Notes under the pieces: generated by a model | Database searches by the model: none | Told to the model about the DNA's origin: nothing | The model's input: only the letters and a program-made list of their open reading frames with translations | Shown here: piece by piece, positions 17,596 to 26,424 of the stretch | Layout of the letters: every line of letters begins with the position of its first letter | Numbering within the stretch: position 1 is the stretch's first letter | Origin: Thiodiazotropha sp040507005 | GTDB taxonomy: Bacteria > Pseudomonadota > Gammaproteobacteria > Chromatiales > Chromatiaceae | DNA: 64,000 bases | Direction of reading: 5' to 3' | Assembly (NCBI GenBank): GCA_040507005.1 | Contig: JBEVVS010000013.1 | Coordinates: 1 to 64,000, forward strand | Position numbers and translations under genes: made by a program

Positions 17596-17856
17596 CTGGA
17601 TTACCTATTCGCTTGATCCACCATCTGTTTATGAAGGGAGCTAGACCCGACACAAGCCAAAATTCAATTTATCGCTTTTTTATTTAGGTCAGTACGAAGG
17701 ATTCCACATCGCTGTGACGGCAACTCCCTCGAACAGTGCCAATTTAATGCACAGTTTAGCGGTAAACAGCCCTATACAAAACCATCACGGTACTGTTTTT
17801 GTAAGAAGTCGATTAGTTTTTCGGGATGCAGGCCAACAGCAACTGCCAGGAAGTAC
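17596..17856. other. Intergenic gap between the two repeat-protein genes
   Basis: 261 bases, A/T-rich in the middle. No terminator with a clear stem and no strong promoter hexamers seen. It may hold the promoter for the 16396-17595 gene. Confidence 0.4.
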
Positions 17857-18474
17857 CTATTCGGGGCGAAAGATGGGTGCTTGATAGGCATCTGTAAATG
17901 CAGGATTGTATGGAAATGCATCTCTAGGCCTCCAATTCCCAGCATTCTGTTTCTTATCCAATCGTTTGTCAGGACGGAACCTATATACCTTCTGATGCTG
18001 GGTTTCAGTAAGACCGTAGTCATCTGTCGAGAGAATTATCCGCTTTTCACTGGCAAGCGGCTGTTTGGACTGGTTGTACTCTTCGTTGCGGCGTTTTATA
18101 CGCAGCTGTTCTTTTGGCGTTAGGGTACGAAAACGATACCCATCCATATGTGGCGTGATGGTATGCCTCTCTTCTACTGGGCGATAGACACCATGAGGAA
18201 TGCCCGGCGGTGTCTCGGCATAATCGATGACCGATGACGGATAGACAGACTGGGGGTATTGTTGCTGCTTGAATGATTCAGCGGGTGAATCAACACGCAG
18301 TTGATCATCCTCATCAGTCAAGGGTCGCCAGCGATAACGCTCTTCTTGAAAAACGAATCCTTGTTGTGACGGATTACGGTACTTAGCTCCGCCATAGGGC
18401 TCCCTTGCCAGGACATCACCAAGACCAACCAGACATGCGAGAGAGATCAACCATAGCCATGCATCGATACGCAA
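17857..18474 (-). CDS. Secreted protein with YRFRP-type motifs, TTG start
   Basis: The frame is open from an ATG at 18519, but I prefer TTG at 18474. GGAG stands 7 bases before it, and the product then begins with a proper signal peptide (MRIDAWLWLISLACLVGLGD, cleavage after VLA). This gives 205 residues. The mature part is polar and tyrosine/proline/arginine-rich with YRWRP, YRP, YRFR and YRFRP, and ends IFRPE. The motif is shared with the downstream protein at 16396-17595, so the two probably belong to one structure. No known domain. Confidence 0.72.
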   Translation of the reverse strand: MRIDAWLWLISLACLVGLGDVLAREPYGGAKYRNPSQQGFVFQEERYRWRPLTDEDDQLRVDSPAESFKQQQYPQSVYPSSVIDYAETPPGIPHGVYRPVEERHTITPHMDGYRFRTLTPKEQLRIKRRNEEYNQSKQPLASEKRIILSTDDYGLTETQHQKVYRFRPDKRLDKKQNAGNWRPRDAFPYNPAFTDAYQAPIFRPE

Positions 18475-18560
18475 ACTACCACTCCAAATTGCCAAGATGA
18501 GTATAGACCATAGGAACAAAACCAGGCGTTCACTGACTGGTAATCGGCAACGAAGTGGCC

Positions 18561-18609
18561 GGGTTTAGTCTTAATGGACCAGGAAGCGGGATTAACAGTT
18601 CCTAATACT
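18561..18609. repeat. Copy 2 of the AGTATTAGG-type element
   Basis: On the minus strand, AGTATTAGGAACTGTTAA begins at the RND gene stop. The element ends in TTAAGACTAAACCC. It has the same ends as 5332-5358 with a longer centre. Confidence 0.5.
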
Positions 18610-21600
18610 ACTTCAGCCTGATCCCTCTTCTGGCGGCTCTTTTGCGTATCGGAAATTCCGTCACGTTGGAGACAGGCTTCGAGGCCGGCTTTGACTGCGC
18701 AGTAGTGGATGCTGGAGAACCATTACCCTTGCTCTTTGCCGCAGGACTCTTTTTCTTCGCTGCCTGTTTTTTCAACGTCGATGGACGTTTCTTCTGTTTC
18801 GTGCTGCTGGTTGTCGGTTTGTTTGAAACGGATTTAATCTGTTTTTTCTTAACCGTTCCACGTTGCTCCCCTGTAGGGTTGGCTTTGGCGACCGGCTTTA
18901 CCGGTTTCACACTCTTCCCTGAGCTGCCCTCAGATTTTGCTTNNNNNNNNNNAGCCTTCGAGGAGGTGGCGACTTTTTTCTTTGACGAACCTTTACTTCT
19001 GGTTTTCGCCCTGGCGGCGGGCGCCGCAGCCACGGGTACCTTTTCAACCTCGGCAACAGGAGGATCGGCCTGAGATGAAGCGGCTTCACCACCACTGCCC
19101 GAACCACCGGCTGTTCCACCTCCACTCTCATCCCTTCGCTTGCGACCCGGTCCAGGTTTAACTTTGCCAAATAATCCCTTCAACCACTGCCCGATCAACA
19201 GGAATATGCCCCTGATCAGATAGAAAAGCGTTGTGATGACGGCAAGCGCCTTTTGCCAAATGTTTCCAAGCAGGGAGGGTTTCGTCTTAACCTCATGCTT
19301 GCTATCAACAACCGGCTGGGACGCGGCAGTGGCAGCAGCTAATGGGGCTTCTGATGTTGGTTCACTATCAACATCCAAACTGCTGCCAGCCGGCGCAGTA
19401 GTGGCGGCGACTTCCATAATGTCCTTACTGGCAGCTATGCAACCTAAAGGTATCACGATCAGTGTCAGCACAGTGGAGACCATCACACCGGAAGCCAGGG
19501 AGATCGCCATGCCCTGGAAGATCGGATCGAAAAAGATGACCGAAGAGCCACACACCAAGGCGAAGGCGGTAATCATGATAGGACGGGTACGGGTCTTACA
19601 CGCCATGATCACGGAGTCGACCACGGAAGTACCCTGCTGTACCTGATGAATGGAGAAATCCACCAGCAGAATAGAATTACGCACGATGATGCCCGCGAGG
19701 GCTATCCAGCCGATCATCGATGTGGCGGTAAACTCGCCGCCCCAGCCGGCTTGGAAAAAGATGAAGTGGGCAGGAATGATACCCAGCAAAGTCAGCGGGA
19801 TGGGGGCCATGATCAAGGCTGGAATACGGAAGTTACCGAACTCCCACACAACCAGGATATAGATCAACACCAGCGCCACGGCAAAGGCTGCACCCATGTC
19901 GCGGAAGGTCTCGAAGGTCACCGTCCATTCACCCGCCCATTCGATACCGGTTTGGGAGTCGTTCTTGGGCGGACCCAACCAGTCAGGTTCGATGGCAACA
20001 CCATCCGGCGCCCTATATTCTTGCTCGGCCAACAGGTCCTGCACCTGCAGCATGCCATACACTGGGGCCGCCAGTTTGCCCCCCACTTCAGCCACCACAT
20101 ACTCCACATCCCGCAGGTCCTTGTGGTAGATGATCGGATCCTCCATCACTTGTTCGAAACGACCGAGTTCCCGGAGTGGCACGGTGATACCACTGCTGGA
20201 CTGGATGGGAAGATCGCCGAGACGGGTGACTTCCGATCGCTCGGCCAGGGGCACCTGCATCATGATGTTGATCGGCTCATGGCCGGCCCGCTGCTTGACA
20301 TCCCCCAGGGGCGAACCGCCAAGGGCCATACCGAGATTGCGGTTGATGGTATCCACGGAGATACCCCGGCGAACCGACTTTTCCGTGTCAACGGTAAAAC
20401 GCCAGTACTGATAGGGATCGCGCATGTAGTTATCCACATCGCGCAGACTCTCTGTCTGTTGGAAAGTATCCGTCAAATCACGCACCACCTGGCGCCTGAC
20501 TTCGGGGCTAGGTCCGTGCACTTCCGCAACCACCGATTGCAGTACCGGAGGACCGGGGGGCATCTCGACCACCGAGATCTTTGCGCCGCTGCCCTTGATC
20601 AGCTCACCCAACATTTGTCGGGTGTCGACCGCGATTTCGTGACTGGTGCGATCACGCTCGGTTTTATCCAGCAACTGCACCTGGACCTCCGCCTGCCAGG
20701 GTTCGGAGCGCAGATAGTAGTGACGCACCATGCCATTGAAATCGAATGGACGGGCGGTACCCGCATAGACTTGTACCGCGGTAACCTCCGGCAGGACGCG
20801 GATCTTCTCAGCCATACGATGGGCCAGATTGGCGGTCACCGGCAGTGCGGTACCCTCCGGCATATCCACCACCACCGAATATTCCGGTTTGTTGTCCAGG
20901 GGCAGCATCTTCACCGCCACCCATTTGAAATAGAAGAATGAGCAGGTGACGAGGAAGGTGCCCCACATCACCAGCTTGAACAGCTTGGCCTTGCGCGGCG
21001 TCTCGATCATCGGCATCAGAATGCGCTTGAACAGGCGCTCCAGCCATTCCGCCTCCTTGTGTTCCCGCTCACCGGCCACCTCCAGGTAACGCATGCTCGG
21101 CCTTAGCCAATGGGACACGGTCAGGTAGGGGGTGAACACGAAAGCGGCAAACAGGGATATCAGCATCGCCACAGAACCGAGGGCAGGAATCGGCTCCATA
21201 TAGGGCCCCATCATGCCACTCACGAACCCCATCGGCAGCAGTGCGGCAATCACGGTGAAGGTCGCCAGAATGGTTGGATTGCCCACCTCTCTAACTGCAT
21301 CCACCGCGGTCACCACATCCGTGGATTTCTCCTCCAACCAGCGTCGATAGATATTCTCCACCACCACGATGGCATCATCCACCAGGATACCGATTGAGAA
21401 GATCAGCGCGAACAGACTGACACGGTCTATGGTGTAGCCCATCACCCAGGCGCTGAAGATGGTCATCAGCAAGACCACCGGGATAACCAGCACCACCACG
21501 ATGGCCGGCCTGAACGCCCGGAATGCAGCCAACACGAGCAGGAACACAAAACCGGTCGCCACAAACAGTTTAAAGATCAACTCGGTGACCTTGTCGTCGG

Positions 21601-22708
21601 CGGTCTTACCGTAGTTGCGGGTGACGCTGACCTCCACGTTGTCCGGTATCAGCGACCCCTTGATATGCTCCACCCGCTCCTTGATGGCATTCGCCACGGT
21701 GACCCCGTTGGAGCCCTCTTTTTTGGCGATTGCCAGTGTAACCGCGGGCACGCCATCGGCCTTGATATCGAGGTCGCTGGCCGCGCCGGTATAGAAGCCC
21801 ACCAGCTGCTTGGCATCCTCCGGCCCCTGCTTGACCCGAGCGATATCGTGCACATAGACCGGGACGTTATTGTGGGTGCCCACTACCAGGCGGTTGATGT
21901 CTTCCACATTTTCCAAGAATGAACCGGTCACCACATTGAAATGGGTGCTGCCGGTCTCGACCCCACCGGCCTGTTGTTCGGCGTTGGCCGTACGGATTGT
22001 GTTCGCCACCTGATCCAGGCTGATGCCGTAGCCGGCCAAGCGCTCCGGGAATACTTCTATCGTGACCTGCTCCCGCCGACCGCCAACGACGAATCCGTTG
22101 CCCGTATCGGGTAGCTCCTTCAGGGCCTGCAGCACATCGTGACCCAACATCCGCAATTGCCCGTCGTCCACGTCGGGCGCTCCATCACGATCCAGATCCT
22201 TGGACCAGAGGGTCAACGTCACCACTGGCACATCGTCGATACCCTTGGCCTTCACCAGCGGCGGCATCACCCCGGGGGGGATCAGGTCCATATTGGAATC
22301 GATCTTATCGTTGACCTTGACCAGAGAGGGCCCCATCTCTTCGCCCACCTCGAATTCGATGGTGACCACCCCACCACCTCGTTGGGAGGCGGAATAGACA
22401 TGCTTCACATCGGTAATCTCCGACATGATGCGTTCCAGGGGTTCTATGGCCAAAGCGGCGACCTGATCCGCTGCCGCACCTGGATATTGGACAAAGATAT
22501 CCACCATCGGCACCGAGATCTGAGGATCCTCCTGGCGCGGGGTGATGATGAGGCCCAACAGCCCCATCAACATCATGGCGAGAAAAAACAGCGGCGAGAG
22601 AGGCGACTGGATAAAGAATCTCGCGGTTCTACCCGCGATCCCCAGATGCGCCTCGTAGTTCGGGTCCGTGGAGTGGAGCTGATCGAGTTTATCGTCGTTC
22701 TGGCTCAT
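18608..22708 (-). CDS. RND efflux pump with long lysine-rich C-terminal tail (contains assembly gap)
   Basis: Inner-membrane proton-driven transporter of the RND superfamily. Residues about 1-1100 have the usual layout: TM1 near 35-55, a large periplasmic loop, a membrane bundle including GILVDDAIVVVENIYRR, a second loop, and a last bundle with LAGIIVRNSILLVDFS. Typical members stop near residue 1030-1100. This one continues with an extra hydrophobic segment (about 1153-1171), then a 190-residue tail rich in K, A, S and P (KKKQ, KKRPS, AAKKKSPAAK) ending RRGIRLK, like histone H1 tails. Ten N at 18943-18952 lie inside the tail, so its true length and frame there are unknown. A fusion-protein gene lies upstream; there is no outer-membrane channel in the window. 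Substrate unknown. Confidence 0.9.
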   Translation of the reverse strand: MSQNDDKLDQLHSTDPNYEAHLGIAGRTARFFIQSPLSPLFFLAMMLMGLLGLIITPRQEDPQISVPMVDIFVQYPGAAADQVAALAIEPLERIMSEITDVKHVYSASQRGGGVVTIEFEVGEEMGPSLVKVNDKIDSNMDLIPPGVMPPLVKAKGIDDVPVVTLTLWSKDLDRDGAPDVDDGQLRMLGHDVLQALKELPDTGNGFVVGGRREQVTIEVFPERLAGYGISLDQVANTIRTANAEQQAGGVETGSTHFNVVTGSFLENVEDINRLVVGTHNNVPVYVHDIARVKQGPEDAKQLVGFYTGAASDLDIKADGVPAVTLAIAKKEGSNGVTVANAIKERVEHIKGSLIPDNVEVSVTRNYGKTADDKVTELIFKLFVATGFVFLLVLAAFRAFRPAIVVVLVIPVVLLMTIFSAWVMGYTIDRVSLFALIFSIGILVDDAIVVVENIYRRWLEEKSTDVVTAVDAVREVGNPTILATFTVIAALLPMGFVSGMMGPYMEPIPALGSVAMLISLFAAFVFTPYLTVSHWLRPSMRYLEVAGEREHKEAEWLERLFKRILMPMIETPRKAKLFKLVMWGTFLVTCSFFYFKWVAVKMLPLDNKPEYSVVVDMPEGTALPVTANLAHRMAEKIRVLPEVTAVQVYAGTARPFDFNGMVRHYYLRSEPWQAEVQVQLLDKTERDRTSHEIAVDTRQMLGELIKGSGAKISVVEMPPGPPVLQSVVAEVHGPSPEVRRQVVRDLTDTFQQTESLRDVDNYMRDPYQYWRFTVDTEKSVRRGISVDTINRNLGMALGGSPLGDVKQRAGHEPINIMMQVPLAERSEVTRLGDLPIQSSSGITVPLRELGRFEQVMEDPIIYHKDLRDVEYVVAEVGGKLAAPVYGMLQVQDLLAEQEYRAPDGVAIEPDWLGPPKNDSQTGIEWAGEWTVTFETFRDMGAAFAVALVLIYILVVWEFGNFRIPALIMAPIPLTLLGIIPAHFIFFQAGWGGEFTATSMIGWIALAGIIVRNSILLVDFSIHQVQQGTSVVDSVIMACKTRTRPIMITAFALVCGSSVIFFDPIFQGMAISLASGVMVSTVLTLIVIPLGCIAASKDIMEVAATTAPAGSSLDVDSEPTSEAPLAAATAASQPVVDSKHEVKTKPSLLGNIWQKALAVITTLFYLIRGIFLLIGQWLKGLFGKVKPGPGRKRRDESGGGTAGGSGSGGEAASSQADPPVAEVEKVPVAAAPAARAKTRSKGSSKKKVATSSKAXXXXAKSEGSSGKSVKPVKPVAKANPTGEQRGTVKKKQIKSVSNKPTTSSTKQKKRPSTLKKQAAKKKSPAAKSKGNGSPASTTAQSKPASKPVSNVTEFPIRKRAARRGIRLK
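18943..18952. other. Assembly gap (10 N)
   Basis: Ten undetermined bases inside the lysine/alanine-rich tail of the RND gene. The length is probably a placeholder. Both sides code for the same kind of low-complexity tail in the same frame, so the join is plausible. Confidence 1.
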
Positions 22709-22833
22709 ATATTATCTCGAAGCATTGATATCAGGCAGGTCCTGCCACAGACCAAACCCGTTTTGTTTATATTGTAGAGAGAGTGCTTTATTCTTCCTTG
22801 AAAAGCTTGGGATATCCCTCATGATCTCCGCTG

Positions 22834-23991
22834 CTACTGACCCTGAGAGGAGGTCCAGCCAGCGCTGATCCCCAGCGGCGGATTGCGCATTACCCGCTCC
22901 CCTGCTTGTAGCCCCGATAACACAGTGCTGTATTCTCCACCCGGCAGTTTTTCACCGACGCGAATCAATCTCAGCATCGGCTTGCCATCCTCACCAACCA
23001 CATACACGCCGGGAAGGCTTCCGTTATAACGAATCGCACTATTGGGTATGACCGGATTGGAACGGGCCGGCGCATTGAAATCGGGTACCAAAACCTTGGC
23101 ATACATACCCGGTGCCGAGACTCCCTGGGGCAGATCGAATTTGATGGTGACGGTGTGTCTCTGGGCATCGGCCATAGGGAAGATCTGGGCAACTCTAACC
23201 GGTACTTCCCGGTCTCCCACGTCGAGTTCCGCCCGCAACATCATGCCTTCGTTAAGGCCGGGTCGCAGGCGTCCCGGGACATCCACCACAATTTGCAGAT
23301 ATTCCACATCCGCGTATTTCAACAAAGGCTGACCCGGCTGTACGGTATCACCCACTTCCACAAACTTCTTCATTATCACCCCATCGAAGGGGGCTAGACT
23401 CTTGGCATCCCGCAGCTTGGCGTCGATGGCCCTGATCTCGGCCTGCACCCGATAGATGGTGTTTCTGGCCTGCTGGATATTGGTGCGGGAAGAGAAGATG
23501 TCCGCGCTTCGTTCAGCCCCTTGATCCCGTTCGCCGAATACATCCTCCATGGGACGCGTGAACATTTGATCGAACAGGTTAGGCATACCCATGCCACCCA
23601 TTGCGGATCTCGATTTCGGCGACCAGAGTTCACGGTTGTACTGTACGCCCGCATTGCGCAACTGGGCATCGGCATTTGCCAACTGCGCCAGTGCAGCCTC
23701 GCGTTTGGCCATCAGTTCGCTGTCATCAAGCTCTACCAGTTCATCACTCTCCTTGAAGGTATCGCCCTCAATACCTGCAAGAAAATTCACCCTGCCAGGA
23801 AGTTGTGCAGACAGGGTGACCTCCTTGTAAGGCACCACAGTTCCACCCAACGATACATTAGGAACGCCCTGTGTCTGTTGAACGACAAAATGTTCACCGC
23901 CAGCCATGTTCGGCTGTGCCTGGGAACCGATTGTCACAAGGGAAAACACACAACCGGTTACGAGAACCTTCGCCTTCGATCTAAAACCCAT
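22834..23991 (-). CDS. RND periplasmic membrane fusion protein
   Basis: 385 residues, with a signal peptide (MGFRSKAKVLVTGCVFSLVT, cleavage near SQA). The order is barrel-sandwich strand (VVPYKEVTLSAQLPGRVNFL), helical hairpin, second lipoyl half (APFDGVIMKKFVEVGDTVQPGQPLLKY region) and beta-barrel, as in AcrA/HlyD-like adaptors. The hairpin holds an unusual Met/Pro/Arg-rich insertion (residues about 120-160, MGGMGMPNLF). It links the inner pump at 18608-22708 to an outer-membrane channel not seen here. The two are 125 bases apart on the same strand. Confidence 0.92.
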   Translation of the reverse strand: MGFRSKAKVLVTGCVFSLVTIGSQAQPNMAGGEHFVVQQTQGVPNVSLGGTVVPYKEVTLSAQLPGRVNFLAGIEGDTFKESDELVELDDSELMAKREAALAQLANADAQLRNAGVQYNRELWSPKSRSAMGGMGMPNLFDQMFTRPMEDVFGERDQGAERSADIFSSRTNIQQARNTIYRVQAEIRAIDAKLRDAKSLAPFDGVIMKKFVEVGDTVQPGQPLLKYADVEYLQIVVDVPGRLRPGLNEGMMLRAELDVGDREVPVRVAQIFPMADAQRHTVTIKFDLPQGVSAPGMYAKVLVPDFNAPARSNPVIPNSAIRYNGSLPGVYVVGEDGKPMLRLIRVGEKLPGGEYSTVLSGLQAGERVMRNPPLGISAGWTSSQGQ

Positions 23992-24050
23992 ATTTCACAC
24001 TACCTAGTGTTGGTTCACTTGATAAGGGATATTCCGCTACTACCTGCCTG

Positions 24051-24446
24051 TCAGACACGTCCCATGACGGCAAAGCTTTTGATGAAAGGCCCCGCCATAC
24101 GCGGATCCTTGATCATGGACGAATAATCGCCGACCACGAATTTCATTTTGCGCGAGGTGAAGGCCATGCCGAGCCCCATCATGCCAGGGGGCTTGGCAAT
24201 CCATTTATTCCACTGTTCCAGGGAGGCACGAATATCCCAGTTCATGGTCTGACCGCTGTAAGCCTCACCGCTCACCGCCTTGCCATTCTCTACCCTGAGA
24301 ACCCCTTTCGGGTCATCATCTCCATCGAATCCGTAGCCAATGACACTGTTGAAGCCTATTTGGGACAGGGCGTCCGCCAATTCAGGCTCTGCATTCCAGT
24401 GGGTTACAAACTCATTCATCCACGCCTCAGAAAACAGCTCTGCCAT
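24051..24446 (-). CDS. SCP2 sterol/lipid-binding-like protein
   Basis: 131 residues, cytosolic. It begins MAELFSEAWMNEF and has the SCP-2 pattern: strands with GVLRVENGKAVSGEAY, then a hydrophobic helix region after DIRASLEQWNKW, and MKFVVGDYSSM. The SCP-2 fold binds lipid-like ligands in a hydrophobic tunnel. GGAGGGG precedes the ATG. First gene of a same-strand run with the MFP and RND genes, so it may hand a hydrophobic substrate to the pump or sense it (inference). Confidence 0.75.
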   Translation of the reverse strand: MAELFSEAWMNEFVTHWNAEPELADALSQIGFNSVIGYGFDGDDDPKGVLRVENGKAVSGEAYSGQTMNWDIRASLEQWNKWIAKPPGMMGLGMAFTSRKMKFVVGDYSSMIKDPRMAGPFIKSFAVMGRV

Positions 24447-24880
24447 CTCATCCCCTCCACGATTTATTTACGTTTTTTTTAAGTTGTAGGTGAAATCCAA
24501 ACCTACTTAAGAATCTGCCAGTATCTACGAAGGCGGGTGCCATTGCAACCGACTAAATTCATCAGAAACCATTATAAATCATTTATTTAAGAATATCAGC
24601 AAATTATAATATTATTTTTACTTTCAGTAACATAAGGCACTTCAAAACGCCTATTTTCACCCTAAATAGCACAAAAAAATTAGGGTTGAATTTCTCTCGT
24701 TGCCGGATCGCCTCATATCCTGCACAAATGGGCGCCGAAAACTGTCAACAAATTAAAAAAACTATGTACACCACCGGGGCAGGCATTAAGATAGCCCTGG
24801 ACGTCTGAATTCCAGAATTCAGACTGGAGCAGCAACAATAACCAACCTGCTAGCCAGCATAATCGAGGAGCGAGACAGCC
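24447..24880. other. Divergent intergenic region before SCP2 and dynamin-like genes
   Basis: 434 bases, A/T-rich from 24470 to 24700. Apart from the palindrome at 24803-24824 and the ribosome binding sites of the two flanking genes, I see no gene and no strong promoter match. Confidence 0.6.
24803..24824. promoter_or_regulatory. 22-base palindrome upstream of the dynamin-like gene
   Basis: GTCTGAATTC-CA-GAATTCAGAC, ten-base perfect arms, 57 bases before the ATG at 24881. No T-run follows, so a dimeric repressor operator is more likely than a terminator. The regulator is unknown. Confidence 0.6.
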
Positions 24881-26383
24881 ATGCATCCAGCCGGACAGGT
24901 CATAGAAGCACGCCTGCAACACCTAGAAACCCACCTGGAACAGGAAAATCCAATCCTCCTCAGCACGGTACAGAGTTTTCGCCAGCTCGACGCCGTCGCT
25001 TTTCGCCTCGGACTGCTGGAGGGTGACAACTCATTTGCCACCCAAATACCCTGGTGGCCGCTGATCTCCATCCTCGGTACCTTCTCCGCCGGCAAATCCA
25101 CATTCATCAACCATTACATCGGCACGCCTCTGCAGCGCTCGGGCAATCAAGCGGTGGACGACAAGTTCACCGTCATCTGCTACAGCAAAGAGGCGACCGC
25201 CCATGCCCTGCCCGGCGTGGCCCTTGATTCCGATCCCCGCTTTCCCTTCTACCAGATGTCTGACGAGATCGAAAAGGTGGCAAAAGGCGAAGGGGAGCGT
25301 ATAGACGCCTACCTGCAACTCAAGACCTGTCCCAGTGAGAAGTTGCGCGGCAAGATCCTCATCGACTCTCCGGGATTCGATGCCGATGCCCAACGTACCT
25401 CTACACTACGCATCACTGATCACATTATCGATCTGTCAGATCTGGTGTTGGTATTCTTTGATGCCCGCCACCCCGAACCCGGTGCCATGCAGGACACCCT
25501 GAGCCACCTCATCGAACGTACCATTCATCGCAATGACACGGGAAAATTTCTCTACATCCTGAATCAGATCGACACCACGGCCAGAGAGAACAACCCGGAA
25601 GACGTGATTGCAGCCTGGCAACGCGCCTTGGGTGAACGGGGTCTTACCGCCGGCCGTTTCTATGCCGTCTACAATCCCGATGCAGCGGTACCTATTGAGG
25701 ATGAGGCCCTGCGGAATCGCTATGAGACAAAGCGGGACATCGACTTGCAAGAGATTCACAGCCGCATGGAGGAGGTTGAGATAGAACGGGCCTACCGAAT
25801 CGTTGGCGCCCTGGAGAAGACAGCGCGGGATATTGAGGAGCGCAGCATACCTCTGATCACTGCGGCCTTGGGACGCTGGAAAAAACGGGTTCTGCTGGGA
25901 GATGCGGTGCTGATGGGGGGCCTGCTGTTGGCGCTCTTGATATTCTCGATCAACGCAGGCTATTGGCAGGGCTTTACATTTGCACCGCCATGGCTGGAAG
26001 CAGGTACCAACAGTCCTTTGCCTTGGGTAGTCGCAGGCCTGTTGCTGATTGCCCTGATAGCGATCCACTTTGCAGTCAGGGCCCTAGCAGCCCGCAGTCT
26101 CCTGAAAGGCCTGCGCAGGCAGGTAACCAGTGCCGGTATCAAGGGTAATCCTGTAGCCGCTTTTCTACGCAGCACCAAGCCCTGGCGTTCGATTTTCAGC
26201 AAGAGCCCGGCCGGTTGGGGCCGCAAATCAAAAAGGGCGCTGCGTGAAGTCCTGCAATCAACGGATACCTATATCCAGACACTTAATGACCAGTTCACCA
26301 ATCCCTCAGGCAGTGAAACCTTGCTTGCGGCCGAGCCTGCCACAGCGAGTGAAACCCCGGTGGTTAGCGAAGAGAGTGTTTGA
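24881..26383 (+). CDS. Dynamin-like GTPase with two membrane helices
   Basis: 500 residues. The GTPase domain has P-loop GTFSAGKST (66-74), G3 DSPGF (from 162) and G4 NQID (228-231). A helical region follows, then two hydrophobic segments (about 337-357 and 379-400) and a basic then disordered tail. The architecture resembles bacterial dynamin-like/EHD-type membrane GTPases that bend or fuse membranes; the exact subfamily is not clear. It is a single gene, whereas many bacterial dynamins come in pairs. Upstream lies a 22-base palindrome. It converges with the diguanylate cyclase gene. Confidence 0.85.
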   Translation: MHPAGQVIEARLQHLETHLEQENPILLSTVQSFRQLDAVAFRLGLLEGDNSFATQIPWWPLISILGTFSAGKSTFINHYIGTPLQRSGNQAVDDKFTVICYSKEATAHALPGVALDSDPRFPFYQMSDEIEKVAKGEGERIDAYLQLKTCPSEKLRGKILIDSPGFDADAQRTSTLRITDHIIDLSDLVLVFFDARHPEPGAMQDTLSHLIERTIHRNDTGKFLYILNQIDTTARENNPEDVIAAWQRALGERGLTAGRFYAVYNPDAAVPIEDEALRNRYETKRDIDLQEIHSRMEEVEIERAYRIVGALEKTARDIEERSIPLITAALGRWKKRVLLGDAVLMGGLLLALLIFSINAGYWQGFTFAPPWLEAGTNSPLPWVVAGLLLIALIAIHFAVRALAARSLLKGLRRQVTSAGIKGNPVAAFLRSTKPWRSIFSKSPAGWGRKSKRALREVLQSTDTYIQTLNDQFTNPSGSETLLAAEPATASETPVVSEESV

Positions 26384-26424
26384 CGCTCACCCGAAGAGAT
26401 AGGCCCAATTCGTATCACCCTGGG

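Noticed and set aside
17772..18023. 83-codon minus-strand frame whose end (FLAVAVGLHPEKLIDFLQ) looks protein-like
   Set aside because: Most of it overlaps the secreted repeat-protein gene in another frame. At best a remnant; not enough to call a gene.
19646..20941. 431-codon open frame antisense to the RND pump
   Set aside because: The product is His/Arg/Gln-rich with no domain; it is a shadow of the transporter.
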